Source of the DNA: Angiostrongylus vasorum
Taxonomy: Eukaryota; Nematoda; Chromadorea; Rhabditida; Metastrongylidae
Reading direction: 5' to 3'
Assembly: GCA_018806985.1 (NCBI GenBank)
Contig: JADANN010000033.1
Span: 124,001 to 188,000 of the forward strand
DNA: 64,000 nucleotides
The position numbers and the translations under genes were made by a program. Below are positions 10,542 to 21,399 of this stretch, piece by piece. The notes beneath the pieces were generated by a model. That model was not told where the DNA came from. It did no database searches and saw only the letters and a program-made list of their open reading frames with translations. Within the stretch, counting starts at the first letter, position 1; each line of letters begins with the position of its first letter.

Positions 10542-10925
10542 CAGCAAGCGGATGGTGCAACGGTAGTGATACCGTTCATTGCGCTGACGGCCAAAGCTAC
10601 CAAATCCTGATCCGTTGGCGTTTCGCACGAATCAAGATCCCTTGTTCCAGTAGGGAAACTGACAGCACATTTGTTTAGGACAATCTCACTCTCTCCAATC
10701 TCATGCGGAAACGCCTCAGTACAGCTATTTCAGGCATCCAGGCCAAACTTCAATGACATTCGTGATGAAGATTTTTAAAAAATCCTTAGGTAGCAACCGA
10801 TACCACAGGCAGAAGGTTCCAGGACTTTCGTGGATGGTGAATGCGAGGAAGCAAATTTAATGGAAGAAGTTCTGTGACCCGCACAATGCAAGCACATGTG
10901 ATATCGAGTCAGGTAAAATAAACGA
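10542..10925 (+). mobile_element. SINE family B copy
   Basis: Head GCAAGCGGATGGTGCAACGGTAGTG.., body GACAGCACATTTGTTTAGG, GGCATCCAGGCCAAACTTC, GTGATGAAGATT and tail GTGATATCGAGTCAGGTAAAATAA. It lies in the last intron of the transporter gene if the 10443 exon is real. Confidence 0.65.
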
Positions 10926-11075
10926 ATAAAAAAAATGTAGGTGAAGTAAACTAAAAAATAAAGTGATACTCAAATATGGTCAAAATTCCGATGACAAATT
11001 GTTCAACCTTCGGAAAAATTAATAATAAGAATGAAACTGACTGCTAGAGAAAAGTGCAGGAGCGATAAAACTTAC

Positions 11076-13325
11076 GCTTTTGGTTCGGGTTCCTCACTCT
11101 TCTTTCCAGCGCTGTCCAAGCTGCAGTTTTTGGTTTCCTGAACGTGAAGACTTTGAACTGTAGAGGATTCATTATTGTATCCGGTAGTTTTTTCATTTTG
11201 GTTGTAAAGTGAAGAACAGTGAATATTCCACGTACCTGGAGCCATAAGAAGGCGACAAGAACGTTAGCTGTACCGCAAACCATTGAAATCATATGCACTC
11301 CTGGTTCGTAGACCGTCTTGAGACCGCTCTGTAAACACCGCGTGTTTTTTAGCCCACTTGGAATTGGTGAATATTACACCTTTCAAGCCAAAAAACGTAC
11401 TCCCTATAATATTAAAAAATCTAAGAAATAACATAGGCCACGGTTACGATGCCTAAAAATTCATTAGCGTTTTTTCTTGGGCATAGACGGGAACAATATC
11501 GTCGTTTATCTTCCATGAAGTGCACGCCTCCTACATAAGAGTTCCAGCCAATTGCTAGCACATTCCACTCAAAAATGAGGTTTTTTCTACCAATCCCTTG
11601 CCAGTCTGGTAAGAAAAGTGGTTTGACTAGGCGACATCTCGATTAAAGCTGTTTAAGGCAGTACTGTATCGTTAATGAAGTGAATTATTCAAGACTGAAA
11701 GTCCACATCGCTTTCCCGACATGACCAGGTTACTGATGAATACCAATGCAACACAGAAGACGTTCAAAAAGCCCAACTAGAAAGACGCAGAAGCGCATTA
11801 AATGGCCTTGGAAAAAGAACATCAAGGGAGGAATTGTGTAGGTCTTGTTCTCGGAACTCTCAAAGAATTCAATCATAGGGAAGGAATCAAACTCTGAAAT
11901 TGGACATCCCTACACAACTGATTGTATTGGATGCGGATGTAAGGATGTTTCTGTGACTGTGAGAACTACAGGTCACGGTTGATTCAGTGACCCCTTCACC
12001 GCTCACTGCATAGCTGAGACACGCTTCAGCCGCAATCGTGTCGACAATCTTTACGCATTATCGTCCACATAGAGCTCGAAAGCTATTTTCTAAAATGCAG
12101 CCGGACCAAATAATATTAAGCTGCAATGCTATACTCAACTCTTCGAAAATTATTTCGTCCTCGAGACCCACGAGAATATACATCTAATGGGCTGGAAATA
12201 TGGTGCGAACAGTTAGGAACGGATGAGGGAGAAAAACGTTGAGTGGACCCCCAAAAGAAGGCGATCGTCTCCTAAGACGACAACGATTCGTGACGACCGT
12301 TAGGTAATGAAACGAATAAGAAATATGTTGGTGCGTTGTATGAGTACTGAGAAAAGGTAGGCAAAAGATATTTCCTTTTCAAGCAACGAAGAACATCCTG
12401 TTGGCGTTATTTCTAATTAGGGACTATTAACCATTGATTAGTCCCAATATTCAGACTGATGTGGTGTTCTACTTCACCTTTCTCAAGTAAAATATGGTCA
12501 AAAAACGCTCAAGTGTCCAGGTGAGCAGAGCTCTGCACTCACGACATTTTTTTTCACCATATATCGACTTCACGTCAACCTACCAGCATAGAAGCGCCAA
12601 TGTTAGCAATACGCCCGACAATCGAACATGAAGCAGTGCTTGTGGCTCGGACATCGGTTGGCATCAGCTCCGATGCACAAAGATAGCACGGCTCCCAGAC
12701 AATTGACGTAAAGACGAAAGCTGCCAGATATACCATGGTATAGTACCACTCGCCCTAAAGCAGTACTAGTTTATCAATTACTAATTTTTTTCTCTTCACA
12801 AAGAAAAAATGATGTCATCCAAATTGAATTCGAAGGACCAACTATTTAAATATTTCAAAAAAAAGCCATACCTTCTGCCCCATGAATAAAAATGCAATAA
12901 CGCAACCAAAGAACACAACAGCCAATCCTTGAGAGACAAGCAGTACAAAGCGACGCCCCATCCAAGGTAGGACTCCATCAGCAAATCCGATTATCTAAAC
13001 ACACCTAACTCGACTTCAAGTAGTAGTGGTACGGTAACAACCCTGGGCGGAGGTGATAGCGACTGATAACTCACCACCCTGACGACCGAAAGCAGAATAC
13101 CAGACAGAAACTGACCAACCCAGAAGTTTTTTGTCATGTCACCACCACAGAGATCGGTAAGATAGGCGGTCATTCCAGTTACGAACCACCTAAGGGAACA
13201 CGATAAGAGCTGAGCTATTAATTCCAAATATTTCCATCTGATTTTTTTTTAGATTCCTGCAGTAACTAGCTCGTTTAGAAATAAGATCAATCGCAAGAAA
13301 GATTTCTATTCGTTATGTACATGCT

Positions 13326-13367
<42 letters not shown>

Positions 13368-14183
13368 TATGCATGTGCATGCATGTGTGTATATGTATGT
13401 GTATATGTACATATGTATATGTATTTATGTGTATGTGTACGCATGTGCATATGTATGCAAATGTGTGTATATGTATGTGTATGTGTGTGTATGTGTGTGA
13501 ATGTATATGTACATGTATATCTATGTGTATATATGTGTATATGTACGTGTGTATGTATATGACCACGCACATATATCTCTATGTATATGTGTACATATAT
13601 GCGTATATGTGTATCTATGTGTATACATATGTGTACTTATGTAAATGTATACGCATATGTATATGTATACGTGTGTATATGCATGTGTATTTGTACCTGT
13701 ATGTCTACGTGTGCGTATATATATGTGTATGTGTATGTGTGTATGTGTGTATGTGTGTATGTATGTGTATGTGTGTATGTGTGCATGTGTGTATATTTAT
13801 GTATGTGTGTATGTGTATGTGTGTATATGTGTATACGTGTATATGTGTATATGTATGTATATGTATGTATGTATGTATGTGTGTATGTATGTGTATGTGT
13901 GTACGTATGTATGTGTGTGTATGTATGTGTATGTATGTATGTATGTATGTATGTATGTATGTGTGTATGTATGTATGTATGTATGTATGTGTGTATGTAT
14001 GTATGTGTGTATGTATGTATGTGTGTATGTATGTATGTGTGTATGTGTAGTGTGTGTATGTATGTATGTATATATGTATGTATGTATGTATATGTATATG
14101 TATATGTATGTGTATGCATGTATGTATGTATGTATGTATGTATGTATGTATGTACGTATGTATGTATGTATGTATGTATGCAT

Positions 14184-14216
<33 letters not shown>

Positions 14217-14234
14217 CATGTATACATATAGATG

Positions 14235-14285
<51 letters not shown>

Positions 14286-17200
14286 GTATGCATATATATA
14301 TATATACATATACATATATATAATTACAGCAACATGTATAACGTTTAATAGAAACTTACATCATCCATAGCACAAGTAGATTCCTTCTCAAATGAGGCTC
14401 TCGGAATACACCGACGATGCTCATCGCCTTCTCCGGTTCCATTAGTTCACCTTTATTCTCAGGTGGAGGCACTAAATTTCCTTACATGAAATTTTATTTA
14501 GAAGTAAATTGTATGTTTTTTTCGACAACAGTCGTTTCCTTCCTTATTTTTGAACGGCAAATTATAAACACGAAGTTCAAACCACAATGTTGCTGAGATA
14601 TATGAAAAATCCCAGACCACAAGTGTCTGCGGTAGGGAATGAACGCGCTATTACCCTTTCCGGGATCTGACGCGTTCACCACCACACCATATGGGTCATT
14701 CGTTTCGACTTTCTCTCAGTCAGCTGTTGATGGGTAATTGCTGATAGCAGCTATAGATCAACAACACGGCTGTGAGAAAGACGAAACGAATGAGACTCAT
14801 GGTGTGATGGTGAACGCATTAGACCACAAAAAGGTGCAGTAGGTCGGTCGTTACCCGTCGCAGACACCTGCGATTCGGAGTCATGCAAATATCTCAGCAT
14901 CAAAACTTGGACCGCGGCCCGATCGAACCACGATTTCCCTTTCCGGAGGCTTGCGCCATTAAACACTGATTTCGGCTACAGCCTCAACTTAACTGGGTTC
15001 AATGCCGATTTGTGCTCTCCATATCAATCCAGCTGACGGGTGATTGCTGATGGCAGCGTTAGATAAAGAAACTAGCTAAAAGAAACGTTGAGCAGAGGCC
15101 TGCGTGGCGCCGTGTGTAGTGCGCGAGCTCCTGGAGAGGGAAATCGTGGTTCGACCTGGCCCGACGTCCAAGTTCTGCGAATATCTCAGCATCGTTGTGG
15201 CTGCATCTTACATCATACCCTACCGTGAAAAACTAGAGTAGGCAGTAAACAAAAAAGTAAACTTTGTGATTTCGACTACAGCTTCAACGCAACTGGATTC
15301 AATGCCAATTTGTGCTCCCAGACCAATCCCGCTGACGGGTGACTGCTAGTGGCCGTGTTAGTTAGAAAATTAGCTGAGAGGAACACAGAACAAAGGCCTC
15401 CGTTGCGCAGTATGTAGTGCGCGAGACTCCGGAAAGGAAAATCGTGGTTCGATCTGACTCGGGGTCCAAGTTTTGCAAATATCTCAGCATCATTGTAGTT
15501 GTATCATATATAATACCCTTCCGTGAAAAATTGTAAACGGCATGAAATAAAAAAGCAAACATTGTGAAGTTTAAATCGTTTAGAATACAACAATCGATGC
15601 TCTTTTGATTGGTAGACATCCTAGAGGTAATTGAATACATATTTGGTGTGTGTGATGACCTGCACGGGCTTACGATGCAGAAAAACTGGTGGTTTTATCA
15701 TCTCGGAAATGCATCAATTCATCGACTCCGAAGGGGGTGAAAGGCTTGGTTGCCCAAGGATGCGGATTTGAACCATGGACCGACCCACTGTGTATTGCTG
15801 GGTACCTCTAACCACTTCGCCACACAAATTTCCACTTCTCCGCTGTTATTTTGTTCTTTCCCTGTCCGTAGACCCATTAGATTTGAGGAATTTTCGACTC
15901 ACTAGGTTCGAACTTCATGCCTGAGATATATGCGATACGTTTGCGGCTCTCCTCACTTTCAGCAAAACGGCCCTAAACGAATTCATTCGTAAGGACAGCA
16001 ACAGAACCACGAACTTTCGCATTTAATAAGCTGAAAAAAGGCTTAGAAAAGTTAATTTTAATTGGTCCGAGTTTCGATTACCTTCTTTCGAAGCCAAATA
16101 TGACTCTCCGGTAGTATAAAGAGTATAATGCAAAGCTTAATACAGGCGATCACTGCCGATAGATAGGAGGATAGACGCCATTCACCAGCAAACAAACATA
16201 CTAAGGTCAACAAAATACGGCCGTTTGCCTAAACAAATAATTCTTCATTAATTCACCATTGAATGTTTGATGTTAGTAAGGCGTTATATGGAATAAAAAA
16301 GCAGTAAAGTGCTCATAAAACTATGTCAACGATGCTGAAAAAAGATGTTTTTTGCTTCGAAGAATTTCTCTATATTGCAAAAATGATGTGAAGAAAATGA
16401 TGAGGATTACGACGTTCACAAGAAGACTAGTTACTTAAAGGATAAAAACAAAGCTCTCGGCGTTGATCAATTCCTGAGGGATGCGCCATGCATTCGAGTT
16501 CATCAAACATCGTATGGAGGTGATTGAATGCATATCTGGCCTTTACAATGACTCGCGATGGCCTACCGATGCTATCAAGCCAGTGTTGCTATCCTCCCAG
16601 ACAAGCCAGACAAGTCTGGTACCAATTTGCCGACCCCGGAGGGATGGAAGGCTTGGTGTGTCATAGGTGCGGGGATCGGTTCCACGTTGCAGAGCGCCTC
16701 TGACCATTACGCCACACGCGCCCTATTCACAAAAAGAGAAATCAGTAATATTTTCAGCGCTTCTCTTTTTAATTAACCCGTCATCATGAATCAGATCCCT
16801 ACTCACCCAGTTACTGAACGTCCTCAGCTTAAACCTTTGATGCGGTGACACAAGCTCGGAAAAGTACGCCCATCCGACGACCATAGTTCCTACAATGTTC
16901 TCAATATAACTATTGAAATTTATGATAATAATTTGTTTTTACATTTTAGAAGACTCGTAATCACATCTACTGAGCGGATCCCGACACTTCCTGCATTCGA
17001 TTCGCTTTCCTCGCACTCATCGTCCTCATTGGTCTTCGAACATTTCACTTGTTGTTTAGGATGTTGTTTGAGGATTTCGTCTTATTCACGAATTTCGTGG
17101 GGTGTTAATCGATTCAATTCCCCTTGCAATCTTGGAGATAGCTCATCATAAGCAGATGCTAGCCTTTGAGTATCAGAGGAAGCCAGCTGATTTTGGATAG

Positions 17201-20200
17201 GTCTTATAGCAATTTCCCAACCACGGAGGGATTGGAGGCTTGGTGAAATGGGTGCCTCGTCGAATCACAGCTTTGTTGTACTGAATAAGCTCTACGACGA
17301 GTGCTCTATTCGGTCTTGGTATTTTACGTCTCACCGTATAGTATAAAAATGGAATGATAGTGACGATTTCCAGTAAAGAAAAAAAAACTAGGTATCCAGC
17401 AGATATTGCATAGCTTACCAGCGATTCCAATACCAGTCAGAGCTCTAAGGAAGTAGAAAGCGGCGATACTGTTGAAAAAACCTGAAATCGATCGATAATC
17501 CGAATGACCAGTACGTTGAACAATTGCTTTGCAATCAATATTTTTGATGAAATTTGGATCAAACCCGTACTGTTCTATTCCTTATTAATTTGAGGATTTT
17601 TGTTGTTCCTCATGAGCTGACTATGGGAACAGATAAAAAAATACAGCAATTAGTAAGTGAAGCATCAAATTTACCAGACAGTGCCAATGCAGGAATACCA
17701 ATGAAAAGCGATACAAGATAAGTTTTTCGGCGACCGATCTTATCCGCAACCCATCCCAAAATTATGTTTCCGATCAGAACGCCGAAATACTGAGCGAATG
17801 CAGGACGAATGCTGAAAAAAACCACAGTATTTACTTTATAAGAAACATGGCGCAGTACGATGAGGCGCCGCTCTTATGAGACGGTCAATTCAGCTGCTTT
17901 CATAATTCATAAAAGTTTAAGACCGAGGTTATTGGCAGTAAGACAACACTCAATTCTTAGCAAATGCACCAAAACATGAAAGAGTAAGATATACATTTAG
18001 TATAGAAATATGAAATTTCGTGGGAATCTGGAAGCTTAACTTCAGGGTTCTCATATCTCCTGTTTCTGCTGGAAAAGTCTAATGAAGAATTTGTAAGAGT
18101 GATTTTTATGAGAATACTGATTAAATCGTTGAAATTTACTAAGTTCTTTAGAAAGGAGCTAGTATTCATAAAAAAAGATTTCAGTAGTCAGGGAACAGTT
18201 AACTGATCCTAGTAGTATTGTAAGGCTTAGGTTTAGTGCTTACTAAGAACATACTACAGCTAGCCACCGTAATCTTCCCGGCTGTGCTCAACTCACTGGT
18301 CTGCATTATCTCGCCAAAGATATCGTAGGCGTGCGATGAGAAGGAAAGAAATTACAATAATCACACATACTTTCCCAAAAATAACAAGAACAGGATTTTT
18401 CTTTTGTGGCGGAGAAATTCATATGTAGATGAGAATACACTGCCGAAAGAACCAAAAAGTTAAACCACCCAAGTGCTTGATTTCCATTCAAAAAACTTCT
18501 TTTTGGTCCTACAGAAACCTAGTAGTAGTTACACTTATTCAAAAGTAAAGTTTAGTTATTCTCTTCTACTCCGTCCCTTCAGCGTAACTTCATTGTTTAA
18601 TAATTGAAACAATTACTTGCAAAACTCCCGGACCGCAGGTTTTGTGCGGTGGGGAACGAGCGCGCTATTACCCTTTCCGGCGCTAACGCGTTCACCACCA
18701 CACCATCCGGGGCCACTGATCCATAGAAGCAGCTGTGAGACAGGCGAAATGAAGGACCTGTATGGGTGGTGGTGAACGCGTTAGCCTCCGGGAAAGGTAA
18801 TAGCACGTTTGTTCCCCACCGGAGACACCTGGGGTTCGGAGTTTTGCAAATATCTCAGCATCATCTTGATTGTATTTAACATGATACCTTGACGTAAAAC
18901 CACCAAAAAAGGCAAATTTTCAAAAAAAATAAAAAAATAAAAAAACCGAAAACGAACTCTTTCCATCCGGGCTTACAGTAGATACCGAATTCCATAGCGG
19001 CTGACTTGTAGTAGGCATGAGAGTATTCGCTTACACATGCGGCCTTCAAAAAGCCAAATTTCTCTAATGATACGGTATTAGCCATTTCCTTAGCCTTACT
19101 CTATTATCCCCCTGCTTTTAACTCCCTATCTCAATGACGGGAACTCAAAAACAGTTGTAAATCGAATGCTACGTGCACTAACTTTACCTTGGCGGACGGT
19201 GTTGTAGCGTTAGCGCAAAGATCTGGACAATCTGGACATTCCATGCATTTGTTTTTTGGTACATAATAACATCGATTACCTAAAAAAGCAGTGCTACGTA
19301 AAACTGAATATCAGGACGTGAAATACTGCTCTTTTTAGTAGTCATTACTTCCATTTGAAAGTTGATCATGTTGTTCTGTCAGAAATATTACTGTAGCTTT
19401 TATCGAAATATACACCCAGTCAAAAAGAAAATGCTCAACGACTGAAAATGAGCTCTGAATACGATGAGTGTGGGTCTTAACCTTTTAATAGCTAAGTGCT
19501 TAAATGACTCATAAATCAACATGAACAAAATTGAAGCCTACAACCTACAACTCTGATATTAACCTTTGGAATCTTTAGCTAGCCCGTTTGGAACAACACA
19601 CCGAGAAAAGAAGATGGCAAAAAAAATTTCCCGTGAAATATTTCATGTAGAATTTTCTATAAGAGTGAGCTAACACGAAGTTAGGATGAACTTTTATTCG
19701 GCTAACGTTTCGGCACCTTCAAATACCTCAGACCCGCTACGACGAGCTGTGGACTTGGATCAACGCGGTTCTGAAGAAAGAAAACACGTCAAAAAATTAG
19801 CCGAGTAAAAGTTTATATCCATCTTGTGTTAGTTGTGTCGTATAAAAAAATTATTGAATTTTTTTCACTGAGGTTTAATAAAAGTCTATTTTGTAGATAT
19901 TCCATTCATAGTCTATGGTCGCTGCCAACGCATTTTTTTCCAAAGAAGCGAGTTGTTTGCGTGTGTCGATGTGTATCGGTGTGTATCGGTGGGCGTGGGC
20001 ATATGTATATAGGCATATGTATATGTCTGCGGGCGTGGGTGTGTGTGCGTTTGCGTGGGTGTGTTTGTCTCAGTGTGTGCATATGTGTATGTGTTTATGT
20101 GCGTATGTGTGCACGCGTGTGTGCGCGTGGGTGCGTATCCGTGAGTTTGCGTGCGTGCGTGCGTGCGTGTGTGTGTGTGTATATGTATGGGCGGGGTGTG

Positions 20201-20478
20201 TGTGTGTCATTAAAAGAATTGCGTTTTCAATTCCTTCACCATTTTGTTGTTTTCAAAGCAAAAATTGAGATCGATCGCGAAGAGCAAAGTTACTCATCGA
20301 ACACATCAAGAATTCTCTTCTCATTTTCACCAACAGCTACTGATCTGGCAGTACCTACACTCACCTTGACAGGCCGTTTTTGGTGTGTGGTTGAGAAAGA
20401 TTGGAAACAGCTGTTGGACAGAGAAAAAATGATTCAACTGATAAGTGAGTAGAATAAGAATGTCAAATCGGTAATAAC
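11076..20478 (-). CDS. SLC22-type organic ion transporter (MFS), 15 exons, N-terminus incomplete
   Basis: Exons in transcript order: 20478-20365, 19279-19188, 19061-18977, an exon ending 18297 (start 18369 or 18309), 17811-17675, 17481-17419, 16889-16807, 16228-16082, 15972-15903, 14471-14360, 13189-13075, 12994-12872, 12754-12584, 11328-11236, 11137-11076. All junctions have AG acceptors and GT donors, and phases match. Seen: TM1 ([13 protein letters not shown]..), an extracellular loop with N-H-T sequon and Cys-rich [14 protein letters not shown] motif A ([13 protein letters not shown]), [11 protein letters not shown] where SLC22 proteins have PESPRWL, a C-half copy of motif A ([12 protein letters not shown]), ELMPTDVRA, and ETKNC at the end of the transmembrane core. 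These are SLC22 landmarks. Inferred role: plasma-membrane uptake or efflux of organic cations, anions or carnitine-like solutes; the substrate cannot be told. The exon at 18.3 kb is the least certain: the 13-bp version restores family spacing, the 73-bp version has a better open frame but adds residues. Confidence 0.88.
11340..12583. other. Intron of the SLC22-like gene, no recognised content
   Basis: 1.25 kb between exons 12754-12584 and 11328-11236 (minus strand). No copy of the listed repeat families and no coding signal was found. Confidence 0.5.
13331..13366. repeat. (TA)n microsatellite
   Basis: About 18 TA units at the start of the larger tandem tract in the same intron. Confidence 0.95.
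13367..14325. repeat. TG/TATG/ATAC microsatellite, about 1 kb
   Basis: Almost uninterrupted TATG, TGTG and TATATG units change to CATATA units after about 14180, where the strand sense flips. All long frames on both strands (polyCys-Met-Tyr-Val or polyHis-Thr-Tyr-Ile) are products of the repeat, not genes. It fills most of the intron between transporter exons 14471-14360 and 13189-13075. Confidence 0.97.
14570..14920. repeat. Family C palindromic MITE-like element
   Basis: The left arm (AACCACAATGTTGCTGAGATAT .. GTGTCTGCGG .. TTACCCTTTCCGGG .. CACCACACCAT) is repeated inverted on the right (.. ATGGTGTGATGGTGAACGC .. CGCAGACACCTGCG .. ATCTCAGCATC). The arms meet near GCTGTTGATGGG / CAACAACACGGC. 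There is no coding frame, so it is probably non-autonomous. It lies in the transporter intron between 15903 and 14471. Confidence 0.7.
14960..15570. repeat. Two further family C copies in tandem
   Basis: Two units, each with GCCGATTTGTGCTC, ATCAATCC(A/C)GCTGACGGGTGA, then a variant head (GTGTAGTGCGCGAG), then ATATCTCAGCATC and the terminal CCCT(A/T)CCGTGAAAAA. The repeat start recurs at about 14985 and 15290, about 300 bp apart. Confidence 0.6.
15690..15832 (-). mobile_element. SINE family A fragment, minus orientation
   Basis: Reverse head at the high end (CTAACCACTTCGCCACACAA; B box TTTGAACCATGG) preceded by GAAGGGGGTGAAAGGCTTGG. Body and tail are missing. Confidence 0.5.
16445..16726 (-). 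mobile_element. SINE family A copy, minus orientation
   Basis: The tail begins at GATAAAAACAAAGCTCTCGG; the reverse body (ACCAATTTGCCGACCCCGG) and reverse tRNA head (CTGACCATTACGCCACACGC) follow. It lies in a transporter intron. Confidence 0.75.
16930..17315 (-). mobile_element. SINE family B copy, minus orientation
   Basis: The inverted body (CGGATCCCGACACTTCCTGC, TTCGATTCGCTTTCCTCGC, GTTTGAGGATTT) matches copies at 31870 and 36160. The head end carries a family A-like piece (CGGAGGGATTGGAGGCTTGG). Confidence 0.6.
18600..18905. repeat. Family C palindromic element
   Basis: Inverted arms of about 130 bp: ACTCCCGGACCGCAGG .. CCTTTCCGG .. ACGCGTTCACCACCACACCA against GGTGGTGAACGCGTTAGCC .. 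AATATCTCAGCATC. It is in a transporter intron. Confidence 0.7.
19699..19735 (-). ncRNA. Hammerhead-like motif, copy 4a
   Basis: Minus strand: GGGU, CUGAGGU, hairpin closing UGCC, GAAAC, GUU, AGCC. The cleavage triplet is GUU instead of GUC, and the last core base is U instead of A. Confidence 0.4.
19766..19803 (+). ncRNA. Hammerhead-like motif, copy 4b
   Basis: GGUU CUGAAGA is intact, but stem II and GAAAC are eroded (AAAGAAAACACGUCAAA), followed by UUAGCC. It forms the other arm of the inverted pair. Confidence 0.35.
19950..20210. repeat. GT-rich microsatellite tract
   Basis: Impure GTGTGT/GCGTGC/TATGTGT units over about 250 bp in the intron after transporter exon 20478-20365. The long Cys/Val-rich plus-strand frames here are repeat artefacts. 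Confidence 0.9.
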
Positions 20479-21371
20479 CTAAAAACAACAAAAATAAGAA
20501 TTCCAGATCAAAAAGATATAAAACCTTAAAAAAATGATTCCGTTTCTTGACCCTTCATTTGTCATCTCATTGTCACTTCCACTTCTACAACTTGTGGAGC
20601 TTCTATAAGTATCCAGAAATCCACAATAAAACAAGAGTTCGATCATTAACACAAGCGACGGTATGCATTTATATCAATGCATTATGCATACCAGTCGTTT
20701 AGTTTGCTGCAAACGGGTTTTTTCTGCACTTTCCGTAGTCATCCGATAGCCTATACAACAAGTACAAAACGATTAGGCATTTTATCCACAAACTTCCGTT
20801 TTTTAAACCAATTTTCCGTGAATCGATAACGATTTCGATGATGACTTCATTTTTGTTTAAGCTTCCTGAAACCACCCTTTTTAGCTTATCACCGTTGCCG
20901 ATCAAATTCGCAGAGACAACACAAGCTGTTGTTACACTTTAACAGGTCCTAGTACACATCTGTTCATAACAACAGAAGTTTTTTTTCTTCTCTTTCGTTC
21001 TTTCTCTTTTGTTTCGAATTCAATACAACATGTCTCCAAAGCGGTGAAAAGAGACATTTATTGGTCAGATTTACTCTACTACGCGTCTCTTAATAAGGGG
21101 AAAAAACCGCTTAACCTTACCAGGTTTCAGTAACTGCATTTTGATTTGTGGCCCGCGTTAGATGTTGGTGTTTTACGAGCCGGATTCTTTCCCTTAAATT
21201 ACTGAATTACTGGCGAGCAAATACGAAAGGGAAAAAAAAACTCGCAAGTAACTGAACCAAAGGCAACAACGAAAAACCAAACAAAAAACTGAAGGCAGGT
21301 GTGGCGACGAACAAAACAAACAGAAGAAAACTCCAGAGATGAACGACGCATCTGTTTCAAAAATTTTTTTC

Positions 21372-21399
21372 AGCACTTAGTGAATCAATCAATAACAAA
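21372..21399 (+). promoter_or_regulatory. Likely trans-splice (or 3' splice) acceptor and short 5' UTR
   Basis: ATTTTTTTCAG ends at 21373, and 26 bases further is an ATG in a good context (AACAAAATGA). An acceptor just upstream of the first ATG, with no donor nearby, is the usual signature of spliced-leader addition in nematodes. Confidence 0.45.

Larger units (their letters stand above)
19660..19840. repeat. Inverted pair of hammerhead-bearing units
   Basis: The left arm (GCTAACACGAAGTTAGGATG .. CTTTTATTCGGCTAACGTTT) returns inverted on the right (.. TTAGCCGAGTAAAAGTTTAT .. CATCTTGTGTTAG). Each arm holds one hammerhead-like motif, giving a head-to-head palindrome of about 170 bp. Confidence 0.6.

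Noticed and set aside
13373..14370. Long open frames of 172-241 codons on both strands
   Set aside because: They translate the TATG/TGTG microsatellite into Cys-Met-Tyr-Val or His-Thr-Tyr-Ile strings; these frames are a property of the repeat.
19826..20452. 208-codon Cys/Val-rich plus-strand frame
   Set aside because: It runs through a GT-rich microsatellite and then antisense through transporter exon 20478-20365.
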